Shown here: positions 56,701-64,000 of the stretch, piece by piece
How the letters are laid out: each line of letters starts with the position of its first letter
How positions within the stretch are numbered: position 1 is the first letter of the stretch
Origin: Streptococcus mitis
GTDB taxonomy: Bacteria; Bacillota; Bacilli; Lactobacillales; Streptococcaceae
Length of the DNA stretch: 64,000 nucleotides
NCBI GenBank assembly: GCA_001560895.1
Contig: CP014326.1
Location: 1,686,001-1,750,000, forward strand
Direction: 5' to 3'
The notes under the pieces: generated by a model
Seen by the model: the letters and a program-made list of their open reading frames with translations, nothing else
Database searches by the model: none
Told to the model about the DNA's origin: nothing
Program-made: the position numbers and the translations under genes

Positions 56701-59700
56701 TGATGCCGATTCAGAAGCTGATGTGCTTGCTGACTCTGACGCGCTTGTTGACGCTGATTCAGAAGCTGATGTGCTTGCTGATTGGCTCGCACTTGTTGAC
56801 GCTGACTCAGAAGCTGATGTACTTGCTGACTCTGACGCGCTTGTTGATGCCGATTCAGAAGCTGATGTGCTTGCTGACTCTGACGCGCTTGTTGACGCTG
56901 ATTCAGAAGCTGATGTGCTTGCTGATTGGCTCGCACTTGTTGACGCTGACTCAGAAGCTGATGTACTTGCTGATTCTGACGCACTTGTTGATGCTGATTC
57001 AGAAGCCGATGTGCTTGCTGATTGACTTGCGCTTGTTGATGCTGACTCTGACGCGCTTGTTGACGCTGACTCAGAAGCTGATGTACTTGCTGATTCTGAC
57101 GCACTTGTTGATGCTGATTCAGAAGCCGATGTGCTTGCTGATTGGCTTGCACTTGTTGATGCTGATTCTGAAGCTGATGTGCTTGCTGATTGACTTGCGC
57201 TTGTTGATGCTGACTCAGAGGCACTTGTGCTTGCTGATTGGCTTGCACTTGTTGATGCCGATTCTGAAGCTGATGTGCTTGCTGATTGACTCGCGCTTGT
57301 TGATGCTGACTCAGAGGCACTTGTGCTTGCTGATTGGCTTGCACTTGTTGATGCTGATTCAGAAGCTGATGTGCTTGCTGATTGACTTGCACTTGTTGAT
57401 GCAGACTCAGAGGCACTTGTGCTTGCTGATTGACTTGCGCTTGTTGATGCTGATTCAGAAGCTGATGTGCTTGCTGATTGGCTTGCACTTGTTGATGCTG
57501 ACTCAGAGGCACTTGTGCTTGCTGATTGGCTTGCACTTGTTGATGCCGATTCTGAAGCCGATGTGCTTGCTGATTGGCTCGCACTTGTTGATGCCGATTC
57601 TGAAGCCGATGTGCTTGCTGATTGGCTTGCACTTGTTGATGCTGATTCAGAAGCCGATGTGCTTGCTGACTCTGACGCACTTGTTGATGCTGATTCAGAA
57701 GCCGATGTGCTTGCTGACTCTGACGCACTTGTTGACGCTGATTCTGACGCACTTGTTGATGCCGATTCAGAAGCCGATGTACTTGCTGACTCTGACGCGC
57801 TTGTTGATGCCGATTCAGAAGCTGATGTGCTTGCTGACTCTGACGCGCTTGTTGATGCCGATTCAGAAGCTGATGTGCTTGCTGACTCTGACGCGCTTGT
57901 TGATGCCGATTCAGAAGCTGATGTGCTTGCTGACTCTGACGCGCTTGTTGACGCTGATTCAGAAGCTGATGTGCTTGCTGATTGGCTCGCACTTGTTGAC
58001 GCTGACTCAGAAGCTGATGTACTTGCTGATTCTGACGCACTTGTTGATGCTGATTCAGAAGCCGATGTGCTTGCTGATTGACTTGCGCTTGTTGATGCTG
58101 ACTCAGAAGCTGATGTACTTGCTGATTCTGACGCACTTGTTGACGCTGACTCAGAAGCTGATGTACTTGCTGATTCTGACGCACTTGTTGATGCTGATTC
58201 AGAAGCCGATGCGCTTGCTGATTGACTTGCGCTTGTTGATGCTGACTCAGAAGCGCTTGTTGACGCTGATTCAGAAGCCGATGTGCTTGCTGATTCTGAC
58301 GCACTTGTTGATGCTGATTCAGAAGCCGATGTGCTTGCTGATTGGCTTGCACTTGTTGATGCTGATTCTGAAGCTGATGTGCTTGCTGATTGACTTGCGC
58401 TTGTTGATGCCGATTCAGAAGCCGATGTACTTGCTGACTCTGACGCGCTTGTTGATGCCGATTCAGAAGCTGATGTGCTTGCTGATTGACTCGCGCTTGT
58501 TGATGCTGACTCAGAGGCACTTGTGCTTGCTGATTGGCTTGCACTTGTTGATGCTGATTCAGAAGCTGATGTGCTTGCTGATTGACTTGCACTTGTTGAT
58601 GCTGACTCAGAGGCACTTGTGCTTGCTGATTGACTTGCGCTTGTTGATGCTGATTCAGAAGCTGATGTGCTTGCTGATTGGCTTGCACTTGTTGATGCTG
58701 ACTCAGAGGCACTTGTGCTTGCTGATTGGCTTGCACTTGTTGATGCCGATTCTGAAGCCGATGTGCTTGCTGATTGGCTCGCACTTGTTGATGCTGATTC
58801 AGAAGCCGATGTGCTTGCTGACTCTGACGCACTTGTTGATGCTGATTCAGAAGCTGATGTGCTTGCTGATTGGCTCGCACTTGTTGATGCCGATTCAGAA
58901 GCTGACGTGCTTGCTGATTGGCTCGCACTTGTTGATGCTGACTCAGAGGCACTTGTGCTTGCTGATTGGCTTGCACTTGTTGATGCTGATTCAGAAGCCG
59001 ATGTGCTTGCTGATTGGCTCGCACTTGTTGATGCACTTTGGCTTGCTGACGTGCTTGCTGATTGACTTGCACTTGTCGATGCGGACTGGCTAGCTGACGT
59101 GCTTGCTGATTGGCTCGCACTTGTCGATGCTGACTGACTAGCTGATGTGCTGGCTGATTGGCTCGCACTTGTTGACGCTGATTCAGAGGCACTTGTGCTT
59201 GCTGATTGGCTTGCACTTGTCGATGCTGACTGGCTAGCTGACGTGCTTGCTGATTGGCTCGCACTTGTTGATGCTGATTCAGAAGCCGATGTGCTTGCTG
59301 ATTGGCTTGCACTTGTTGATGCTGATTGGCTAGCTGACGTGCTTGCTGATTGGCTTGCACTTGTCGATGCGGACTGGCTAGCTGACGTGCTTGCTGATTG
59401 GCTTGCACTTGTCGATGCGGACTGGCTAGCTGACGTGCTTGCTGATTGGCTTGCACTTATCGATGCGGACTGGCTAGCTGACGTGCTTGCTGATTGGCTT
59501 GCACTTGTCGATGCTGACTGGCTAGCTGACGTGCTTGCTGATTGGCTCGCACTTGTCGATGCTGACTGACTAGCTGATGTGCTTGCTGATTGGCTTGCAC
59601 TTGTTGATGCCGATTGACTAGCCGATGTGCTCGCTGATTGGCTCGCACTTGTTGATGCCGATTGGCTAGCTGATGTGCTTGCTGATTGGCTTGCTGACGT

Positions 59701-62700
59701 GCTGGCTGATTGGCTTGCACTTGTCGACGCGGACTTAGATGCGCTCGTTGAGGCACTTTGGCTCGCACTTGTCGACGCGGACTTAGACGCGCTTGTTGAG
59801 GCACTTTGACTTGCACTTGTCGACGCGGACTTAGATGCGCTTGTTGAGGCACTTTGGCTCGCACTTGTCGACGCGGACTTAGACGCGCTTGTTGAGGCAC
59901 TTTGACTTGCACTTGTCGACGCGGACTTAGATGCGCTTGTTGAGGCACTTTGACTTGCACTTGTCGACGCAGACTTAGACGCGCTTGTTGATGCACTTTG
60001 GCTTGCACTTGTCGACGCAGACTTAGACGCGCTTGTTGATGCACTTTGGCTTGCACTTGTCGACGCGGACTTAGATGCGCTCGTTGAGGCACTTTGGCTT
60101 GCACTTGTCGACGCAGACTTAGATGCGCTCGTTGAGGCACTTTGGCTTGCACTTGTCGACGCAGACTTAGATGCGCTCGTTGAGGCACTTTGGCTTGCAC
60201 TTGTCGATGCGGACTGACTTGCTTTCGTCGACAATGACTTAGATGCACTTGTTGATGCACTTTGACTTGCACTTGTCGACGCGGACTTAGATGCGCTCGT
60301 TGATGCACTTTGACTTGCACTTGTTGACGCTGACAAGGAAGCCTGTTGCGATCTATACTCTGAATCATCTACCGTAATAGTAACTGGAACTTCATCTGTC
60401 GAACCATCTGGATAAGTTACTATAACTGTTCGTGTTAATTTACCATTTGTAACCGTTGAGTTCTCGCCACTCTTCCATGTATAAGTCGTTCTTGTATTAG
60501 GCGTTGTTCCTGTAGTTGGCAAGTCAGACTTGTTGGCAATATAAGTCTCTGGTGATCCCAAATTTGGAACAGTTCCATTTGAAGTCACCTTGACTGTAGG
60601 ATTTGTTGCTCTAGGAGTATACTTATCAGACTGCTTACGGAACTCAATAATGATGTTAGCATTATTGACACTACCATTTTGTCCGCTATTATTCGTTAGG
60701 GTAGATTGATCATATCCAGAGATATAACGATTCCAAACGTTAAGACTAGCATTATCATTGACGGGCTGACCCTTACCTACATGACCTGAGATAGTCACTT
60801 TATACGGATTAGCATCTGTCGCATTGCCATCTTTTCCTAAATTACTTGTCTTATCTGTAAAGGTAATATTTGTTCCACTCGCAGAACTCTCTAGACGACC
60901 ACCATTCGTAACTTCAAAATTACCTGATGGAGCATCATTATAGGCATTATCATGAACCTTAATCTTGTCCAAGCGACCATGGTCATCAGTCAAGTTCACA
61001 TCTACACTGAATTCTTCTTCACGATAAACGATTATCTTACGCGGATTCGCAGGATCAATTTTTGCATTAGTTCCAGGAGTTAAGTTTTTAATTGTTGGTC
61101 GCTCATTGACTGTAGCTGACTGCGGAATTGGAGTACTACGTGTTCCGTCATTGTAGACAATCGTTGCTGTACCATCTGCCTGGACTTCAATATCGTCGAT
61201 ACGGTGATCTACTTTAGCATTTTTGGCATAGATGGCATTCTTGACAGCAGTCTTTTCCTCTTCTGTCAAACTGTTTTTATTTGTAACAGTTGTCAATTCA
61301 GGATTTGTCACTGGAAGACGATCCTTGAGCTGACCTTGAATAAAACCAAACCAAGAACTAGTTGCAGGATTCCCTGAAGGATCGACTGCTTTAACTACAC
61401 GAGAAAATTTATTACCAGACGACCACTGCATATTATCATTGACAGTAACATCCACTGTCCGTGTAGCTGGAGCGGTAGTTAGACTTGTAATATTATCTAC
61501 TGCACCACTCCCCCATTTAGTAGAGTTCCCTTCAAAGAAGTCATTCAGAGGCTCTAATGTTTTATTTGAACCTTGCTTATTCAAGGTCAATTCTGTTAAT
61601 TGTCCAAAATTGTCATTACCAGTGAAAGTAATCTGGATCTTATCTCCAGCATAAAAAATAGAACGCCCATCACTATCTGTTTTAGGTGTTTGATTATTTA
61701 CTTTCACAGTGTAATCAACAGTTGGCGCAGTTGCATCTCTCACATTCGCTTGAACTGTATCAACAGTATTATCACGATAAGTAAGAGTGATAAGACCTGT
61801 ATCAGATACCGTAATTTCTTTATTGCCTTCAGAGCCCTTCACATAGTCAGTACCTGAGAGGATAGCGGCATTTTTACTCTTGAAGTTAGCAAGGATTTGG
61901 GCTTTCTCAGTTGCACTCAAAGATGCAGGGTTGTTAACTGCAACAGGGTCGCCACTTACAGGGTTGTTACGTTCGTCGAAACCTTTGATAGTCAGATTTA
62001 AACTTCCAGGGGTACGTTGCCCTGCAGTATCAACCACTTCGAAGTTAAGAGTATAAGTACGCGGAGTCATTGGAACCCAATTATCAGATTTGCGACCAAC
62101 AACACCTGTGATTTCCGATATATGTTGTGTAGGGTTGCGTCTGTCAGGATAGTATGGCCTAAATCCTTGATTACCAACAGGGGTGTTACTCATAGTCAAG
62201 CCCCTGATTTCAGTATTACTAGGATCAGATAGTAACGATAAAAGCCCTTTATCATCATTCATAGTAAAACGAATTCCAGTTTTAGGGACTCCTGGTGCGT
62301 TCTCTATTGCTTCATCGTTATATACTTCTACAGAAGAAGGAGAAATCGAAAGAGTAGGTTTTTTATCTGCTGCACGGTCCTGACCTCCCGCACTTCTATA
62401 CTGACCTGTCCCACTAGTTGGAACAGTTGAACTGATTGAACCGCTATAATTTCCAGAAGTATCCGCACTTGTAAACGGTTGACTACTTGTAGCAACTTTT
62501 GCGTTCAAGCTTGCAGCTTTCGACTGCTTATTTACAGTGGCGTGAACTTCAAGCGTTGCTTCTAGGTTTCTTTGTTTATCATGGCGGATATCATAGACAT
62601 ACTCATTTCTTGAACCACCACGTTTCGCCATCTCTTGTCCATTACGGCCATCACGTTGACCTGAAGTAGCACGCAAAACTGCATTAGCAATAGAGTTACG

Positions 62701-63696
62701 AGCTGAAGTTGCCGTTTTAATAACGCTACCAAGATCAGCAGTTGGATCCTTTAATGCTGACTCAATCTCAGTTATAGCAGATTCTACCTTAAGGATGGCT
62801 GCACTTGTATCTGGAAGATCTGCCGCCTTAGCTAAATATTCACCCATTTCAGCTGAAATTTTAGCTAGTTTTTTACGATCTTCTTCATTTTTCTTTGTAG
62901 ACACTTCTACCGATGACAAGGCACCAGCAGTCACTCCTGCCAAACTTGTTAATTCGGAAGTTTTCTCTATCAAACCTGTTGCTGACTTAGCAGAGTCCAA
63001 GACAGGTGCAGACAAATTAGAGTTTGGCAAACCTTGACTAACTACTTGATTTTCAGCTGAAGCAGATTCGGATTGTCCAGCAGTTTCAACACTAGCAGTG
63101 CTAGTCGCAACCGAACTGTCCTCTGAATGAACCATCAACTGACTAGAACTTACAGAAGTGCTTGCTGATACACTTGCAGAAGTACTTGTAGATGCACTAA
63201 CAGAAGCAGAAGTACTTGCTGACATACTTGCAGAAGTGCTAGCGCTCACTGATTGGCTGGCAGAAGTCGATTCTGAACTAGACAGACTCTCGCTTTCTGA
63301 GTGTGACAAACTTGCCGATTCTTCTGGATTTGCTTTCGAAACAGATCCAAGAACGACTGAGTCATTTGTAGCTAAAACATCCGATGACTCTAATGTCTTT
63401 TCAAGAGCAACCGCATCATTGGCATGAACAGTAGTTTGTGTTGCCACTGCTCCGCCTAATACAGCTCCTGTAGCTGCAAGTCCCCTTATAATATCGAGGC
63501 CTGTAATTGTATTGTTTGTTTGGTTCTCAACCACTTCGGTCATAACTTGAGTAGTGTCGACACTACCACGGAAAACCTTAAACAAACCAAATAAAGAAGT
63601 GGAAGCCCGTAGCCAATGCTTACCGGATTTCACTAACTTATAGCGGGTCACACGATCAGTTTCACGATATTGACCCTCTTGACGTCTGAAAAACAT
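50800..63696 (-). CDS. psrP: Giant serine-rich repeat adhesin, PsrP-type, LPXTG-anchored
   Basis: 4298 residues, surface glycoprotein exported by SecA2/SecY2. Residues 1-93: long signal peptide with [10 protein letters not shown] (KxYKxGKxW motif) and a hydrophobic stretch ending VHA-ND. SRR1: 126-188. Binding region: 189-1115, about 925 residues, with a Lys-rich helical part (265-365), beta-rich modules, two copies of a helical/beta pair (578-790 and 793-1025) and a final Rib-like domain with [20 protein letters not shown]2: about 1119-4253, octapeptides SASTSAS(K/Q/E). Anchor: LPNTG, hydrophobic segment, KRRKRDDEE tail. PsrP binds keratin 10 and promotes biofilm. Here the binding region is far longer than I recall for TIGR4 PsrP, so the ligand may differ. 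Promoter, AAAGGAG and terminator are all present. Confidence 0.93.
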   Translation of the reverse strand: MFFRRQEGQYRETDRVTRYKLVKSGKHWLRASTSLFGLFKVFRGSVDTTQVMTEVVENQTNNTITGLDIIRGLAATGAVLGGAVATQTTVHANDAVALEKTLESSDVLATNDSVVLGSVSKANPEESASLSHSESESLSSSESTSASQSVSASTSASMSASTSASVSASTSTSASVSASTSVSSSQLMVHSEDSSVATSTASVETAGQSESASAENQVVSQGLPNSNLSAPVLDSAKSATGLIEKTSELTSLAGVTAGALSSVEVSTKKNEEDRKKLAKISAEMGEYLAKAADLPDTSAAILKVESAITEIESALKDPTADLGSVIKTATSARNSIANAVLRATSGQRDGRNGQEMAKRGGSRNEYVYDIRHDKQRNLEATLEVHATVNKQSKAASLNAKVATSSQPFTSADTSGNYSGSISSTVPTSGTGQYRSAGGQDRAADKKPTLSISPSSVEVYNDEAIENAPGVPKTGIRFTMNDDKGLLSLLSDPSNTEIRGLTMSNTPVGNQGFRPYYPDRRNPTQHISEITGVVGRKSDNWVPMTPRTYTLNFEVVDTAGQRTPGSLNLTIKGFDERNNPVSGDPVAVNNPASLSATEKAQILANFKSKNAAILSGTDYVKGSEGNKEITVSDTGLITLTYRDNTVDTVQANVRDATAPTVDYTVKVNNQTPKTDSDGRSIFYAGDKIQITFTGNDNFGQLTELTLNKQGSNKTLEPLNDFFEGNSTKWGSGAVDNITSLTTAPATRTVDVTVNDNMQWSSGNKFSRVVKAVDPSGNPATSSWFGFIQGQLKDRLPVTNPELTTVTNKNSLTEEEKTAVKNAIYAKNAKVDHRIDDIEVQADGTATIVYNDGTRSTPIPQSATVNERPTIKNLTPGTNAKIDPANPRKIIVYREEEFSVDVNLTDDHGRLDKIKVHDNAYNDAPSGNFEVTNGGRLESSASGTNITFTDKTSNLGKDGNATDANPYKVTISGHVGKGQPVNDNASLNVWNRYISGYDQSTLTNNSGQNGSVNNANIIIEFRKQSDKYTPRATNPTVKVTSNGTVPNLGSPETYIANKSDLPTTGTTPNTRTTYTWKSGENSTVTNGKLTRTVIVTYPDGSTDEVPVTITVDDSEYRSQQASLSASTSASQSASTSASKSASTSASQSASTSASKSLSTKASQSASTSASQSASTSASKSASTSASQSASTSASKSASTSASQSASTSASKSASTSASQSASTSASKSASTSASQSASTSASKSASTSASQSASTSASKSASTSASQSASTSASKSASTSASQSASTSASKSASTSASQSASTSASKSASTSASQSASTSASKSASTSASQSASTSASQSASTSASQSASTSASQSASTSASQSASTSASQSASTSASQSASTSASQSASTSASQSASTSASQSASTSASQSASISASQSASTSASQSASTSASQSASTSASQSASTSASQSASTSASQSASTSASQSASTSASESASTSASQSASTSASQSASTSASQSASTSASESASTSASQSASTSASQSASTSASQSASTSASQSASTSASQSASTSASQSASTSASQSASTSASESASTSASQSASTSASESASTSASQSASTSASESASTSASQSASTSASESASTSASESASTSASESASTSASQSASTSASESASTSASQSASTSASESASTSASQSASTSASESASTSASQSASTSASESASTSASQSASTSASESASTSASQSASTSASESASTSASQSASTSASESASTSASESASTSASESASTSASQSASTSASESASTSASQSASTSASESASTSASESASTSASESASTSASESASTSASQSASASASESASTSASESASTSASESASTSASESASTSASESASTSASQSASTSASESASTSASESASTSASESASTSASQSASTSASESASTSASESASTSASESASTSASESASTSASESASTSASESASTSASESASTSASESASTSASESASTSASESASTSASESASTSASESASTSASESASTSASESASTSASQSASTSASESASTSASQSASTSASESASTSASQSASTSASESASTSASQSASTSASESASTSASQSASTSASESASTSASQSASTSASESASTSASQSASTSASESASTSASQSASTSASESASTSASQSASTSASESASTSASQSASTSASESASTSASQSASTSASESASTSASESASTSASESASTSASESASTSASQSASTSASESASTSASESASTSASESASTSASQSASTSASESASTSASESASTSASESASTSASESASTSASESASTSASQSASTSASESASTSASESASTSASESASTSASESASTSASESASTSASESASTSASESASTSASESASTSASESASTSASESASTSASESASTSASESASTSASESASTSASESASTSASESASTSASESASTSASESASTSASESASTSASESASTSASESASTSASESASTSASESASTSASQSASTSASESASTSASESASTSASESASTSASESASTSASESASTSASESASTSASESASTSASESASTSASESASTSASESASTSASESASTSASESASTSASESASTSASESASTSASESASTSASESASTSASESASTSASESASTSASESASTSASESASTSASESASTSASESASTSASESASTSASESASTSASESASTSASESASTSASESASTSASESASTSASESASTSASESASTSASESASTSASESASTSASESASTSASESASTSASESASTSASESASTSASESASTSASESASTSASESASTSASESASTSASESASTSASESASTSASESASTSASESASTSASESASTSASESASTSASESASTSASESASTSASESASTSASESASTSASESASTSASESASTSASESASTSASESASTSASESASTSASESASTSASESASTSASESASTSASQSASTSASESASTSASESASTSASESASTSASESASTSASESASTSASESASTSASESASTSASESASTSASESASTSASESASTSASESASTSASESASTSASESASTSASESASTSASESASTSASESASTSASESASTSASESASTSASESASTSASESASTSASESASTSASESASTSASESASTSASESASTSASESASTSASESASTSASESASTSASESASTSASESASTSASESASTSASESASTSASESASTSASESASTSASESASTSASESASTSASESASTSASESASTSASESASTSASESASTSASESASTSASESASTSASESASTSASESASTSASESASTSASESASTSASESASTSASESASTSASESASTSASESASTSASQSASTSASESASTSASQSASTSASESASTSASESASTSASESASTSASQSASTSASESASTSASQSASTSASESASTSASESASTSASESASTSASESASTSASQSASTSASESASTSASESASTSASESASTSASESASTSASESASTSASQSASTSASESASTSASESASTSASESASESASTSASESASTSASESASTSASESASTSASESASTSASESASTSASESASTSASESASTSASESASTSASESASTSASESASTSASESASTSASESASTSASESASTSASQSASTSASESASTSASQSASTSASESASTSASQSASTSASESASTSASESASTSASESASTSASESASTSASESASTSASESASTSASESASTSASESASTSASESASTSASESASTSASESASTSASESASTSASESASTSASESASTSASESASTSASESASTSASESASTSASESASTSASESASTSASESASTSASESASTSASESASTSASESASTSASESASTSASESASTSASESASTSASESASTSASESASTSASESASTSASESASTSASESASTSASESASTSASESASTSASQSASTSASESASTSASESASTSASESASTSASESASTSASESASTSASESASTSASESASTSASESASTSASESASTSASESASTSASESASTSASESASTSASESASTSASESASTSASESASTSASESASTSASESASTSASESASTSASESASTSASESASTSASESASTSASESASTSASESASTSASESASTSASESASTSASESASTSASESASTSASESASTSASESASTSASESASTSASESASTSASQSASTSASESASTSASESASTSASESASTSASESASTSASESAGKSRQQLPNTGTEASKTSVLLGALAAVTGLGLIAKRRKRDDEE
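50899..50913 (-). other. Sortase motif LPNTG of the adhesin
   Basis: Encodes LPNTG, followed by a hydrophobic stretch ([16 protein letters not shown]) and the positive tail KRRKRDDEE. Sortase A would cut between Thr and Gly and link the adhesin to peptidoglycan. Confidence 0.95.
53078..53661 (-). repeat. 584-bp duplicated block, copy 1
   Basis: Same sequence as 57998-58581, 4920 bases away (205 units of 24), with one base difference seen (T at 53292, C at 58212, changing a Thr codon to Ala). It marks a recent segmental copy inside SRR2. Confidence 0.85.
53665..56496 (-). repeat. 1416-bp tandem duplication within SRR2
   Basis: 53665-55080 and 55081-56496 are back-to-back copies, each 59 units of 24 bp. 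In every line I compared, including the rare variants (GATTCAGATGCTGATG and the GATTGGCTCGC units), they are identical. Identity ends near 56590, where the third copy would begin. Confidence 0.85.
57998..58581 (-). repeat. 584-bp duplicated block, copy 2
   Basis: Partner of 53078-53661. The single difference is GCGCTTGC at 58211 against GTGCTTGC in the other copy. Confidence 0.85.
63133..63321 (-). repeat. SRR1: short serine-rich region of the adhesin
   Basis: Residues about 126-188, for example [20 protein letters not shown]. It has less regular units than SRR2, with Met, Val and Gln in the variable place. It lies between the signal peptide and the binding region. Confidence 0.85.
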
Positions 63697-63760
63697 GCTA
63701 TCTCCTTTTCTAAACTTAGGTTAAGGGTACAATTCACCCAATTCTAAGTTAATCTTTAAT

Positions 63761-63789
63761 ATTATAAAAAAAATCTATTTAAAAATCAA
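63761..63789 (-). promoter_or_regulatory. Adhesin promoter
   Basis: Minus strand -35 TTGATT (63784-63789), exactly 17 bases, -10 TATAAT (63761-63766). The predicted start of transcription is near 63754, with a leader of about 57 bases to the ATG at 63696 and AAAGGAG eight bases before it. Confidence 0.8.
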
Positions 63790-63875
63790 TAGAAATTAAA
63801 AAAAAGAATAATACTATATAATAACGTTTTATGTTTAAAACAAATCTTTTTATAGACAGACTAAACACATACTTA

Positions 63876-63897
63876 ATATATATATATATATATATAT
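63876..63897. repeat. (AT)11 dinucleotide repeat upstream of the adhesin promoter
   Basis: 22 bases of perfect alternating A and T, about 87 bases upstream of the -35. Such tracts can change length by slippage and can melt easily. The rest of 63790-64000 is AT-rich with no gene seen. Confidence 0.8.
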
Positions 63898-64000
63898 TGC
63901 ACCGTTTTTTGTATACTTCTAATTTATTTTACATTGGATAAAAATATAAAATTTTCTATATTCAAACATTCTATTTCATTAATCAATCATACTATTGCCG

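Larger units (their letters stand above)
50932..60342 (-). repeat. SRR2 region: 24-bp / 8-residue tandem repeat
   Basis: About 9.4 kb and about 390 octads of SASTSASx. The variable residue x changes along the chain: Lys alternating with Gln nearest the binding region, then Gln only, then mixed Gln/Glu, then nearly all Glu toward the cell wall. The Ser/Thr are the O-glycosylation sites for GtfA/GtfB. The DNA is also open in two other frames for over 8 kb, a result of the repeat unit. Higher-order duplications are listed separately. Confidence 0.95.

Noticed and set aside
50975..58081. Plus-strand Asp/Ala/Leu repeat frames ([13 protein letters not shown])
   Set aside because: Shadow frames of the same repeat, interrupted where the unit has Gln codons (TGA on the opposite strand).
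50907..59093. Plus-strand open frame of 2728 codons (Leu/Thr/Ile/Met-rich) across SRR2
   Set aside because: It results from the 24-bp repeat having no stop codon in this frame. It has no start context or domain and is antisense to the adhesin.
50850..59456. Minus-strand alternate frame of 2868 codons (Gln/His-rich) across SRR2
   Set aside because: Same cause: the repeat unit is open in more than one frame. The real frame is fixed by the signal peptide and the LPNTG anchor.
50932..60342. CRISPR-like periodicity
   Set aside because: The 24-bp units are contiguous without spacers, keep reading frame and encode SASTSASx.
63840..64000. Replication origin or AT-rich initiation zone
   Set aside because: AT-rich with an (AT)11 run, but there are no DnaA boxes and it is next to a normal promoter.

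Overview
The window is chromosomal DNA from a mitis-group Streptococcus: S. pneumoniae or a close relative such as S. mitis or S. pseudopneumoniae. The evidence is the pneumococcal-type gene order (scrR, mvaA/mvaS, thrE-like pair, stkP-phpP-rsmB-fmt-priA-rpoZ-gmk, rny, yefM-yoeB, rsfS-yqeK-nadD-yhbY-yqeH-yqeG, corA, sstT, then a secA2/secY2 serine-rich-repeat adhesin locus), two BOX elements, and strong GGAGG-type ribosome binding sites. StkP has three PASTA domains and a long Gln/Asn/Ser tail, and the adhesin binding region is about 925 residues. From memory, the reference pneumococcus has four PASTA domains, no such tail and a much shorter binding region, so a divergent pneumococcus or a sister species is likely.

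Layout. 1-25.4 kb is core genome: the end of the sucrose repressor ScrR (+), a BOX element, then mostly minus-strand genes for mevalonate entry, a split ThrE-like exporter, the StkP/PhpP signalling pair with rRNA/tRNA modification, PriA, omega and guanylate kinase, RNase Y, the YefM-YoeB toxin-antitoxin with a BOX element upstream, TmcAL, ribosome-associated and NAD genes, CorA and an MscS channel. SstT and an aromatic-acid-exporter-like protein are on the plus strand.

25.4-63.7 kb is one minus-strand accessory Sec / SRR glycoprotein island. In transcription order it holds: the giant adhesin (4298 aa) with its own promoter and terminator; a hexapeptide acetyltransferase; a GT2 enzyme and a terminator; then a roughly 22.7 kb co-linear run of glycan-tailoring enzymes, secY2, asp1-3, secA2, gtfA, gtfB, asp4 and asp5, closed by a bidirectional terminator. 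GtfA/GtfB would prime Ser/Thr with GlcNAc, Gtf3, GT8, GT2 and GT-D enzymes would extend the glycan, acetyltransferases and Asp2 may decorate it, and SecA2/SecY2/Asp1-5 export the protein, which a sortase anchors by LPNTG.

The most unusual feature is that the C-terminal Rossmann-like half of GtfB (signature YLDINH) recurs nine times across the island. It is fused to GT8, GT2-GT8, GT8-GT-D and even an acetyltransferase. The adhesin repeat also shows a Lys/Gln to Gln to Glu charge gradient and kilobase-scale tandem duplications. Two decayed GT2 genes lie in the glycan cluster. A cloverleaf-like inverted-repeat element of unknown nature sits between yhbY and yqeH.
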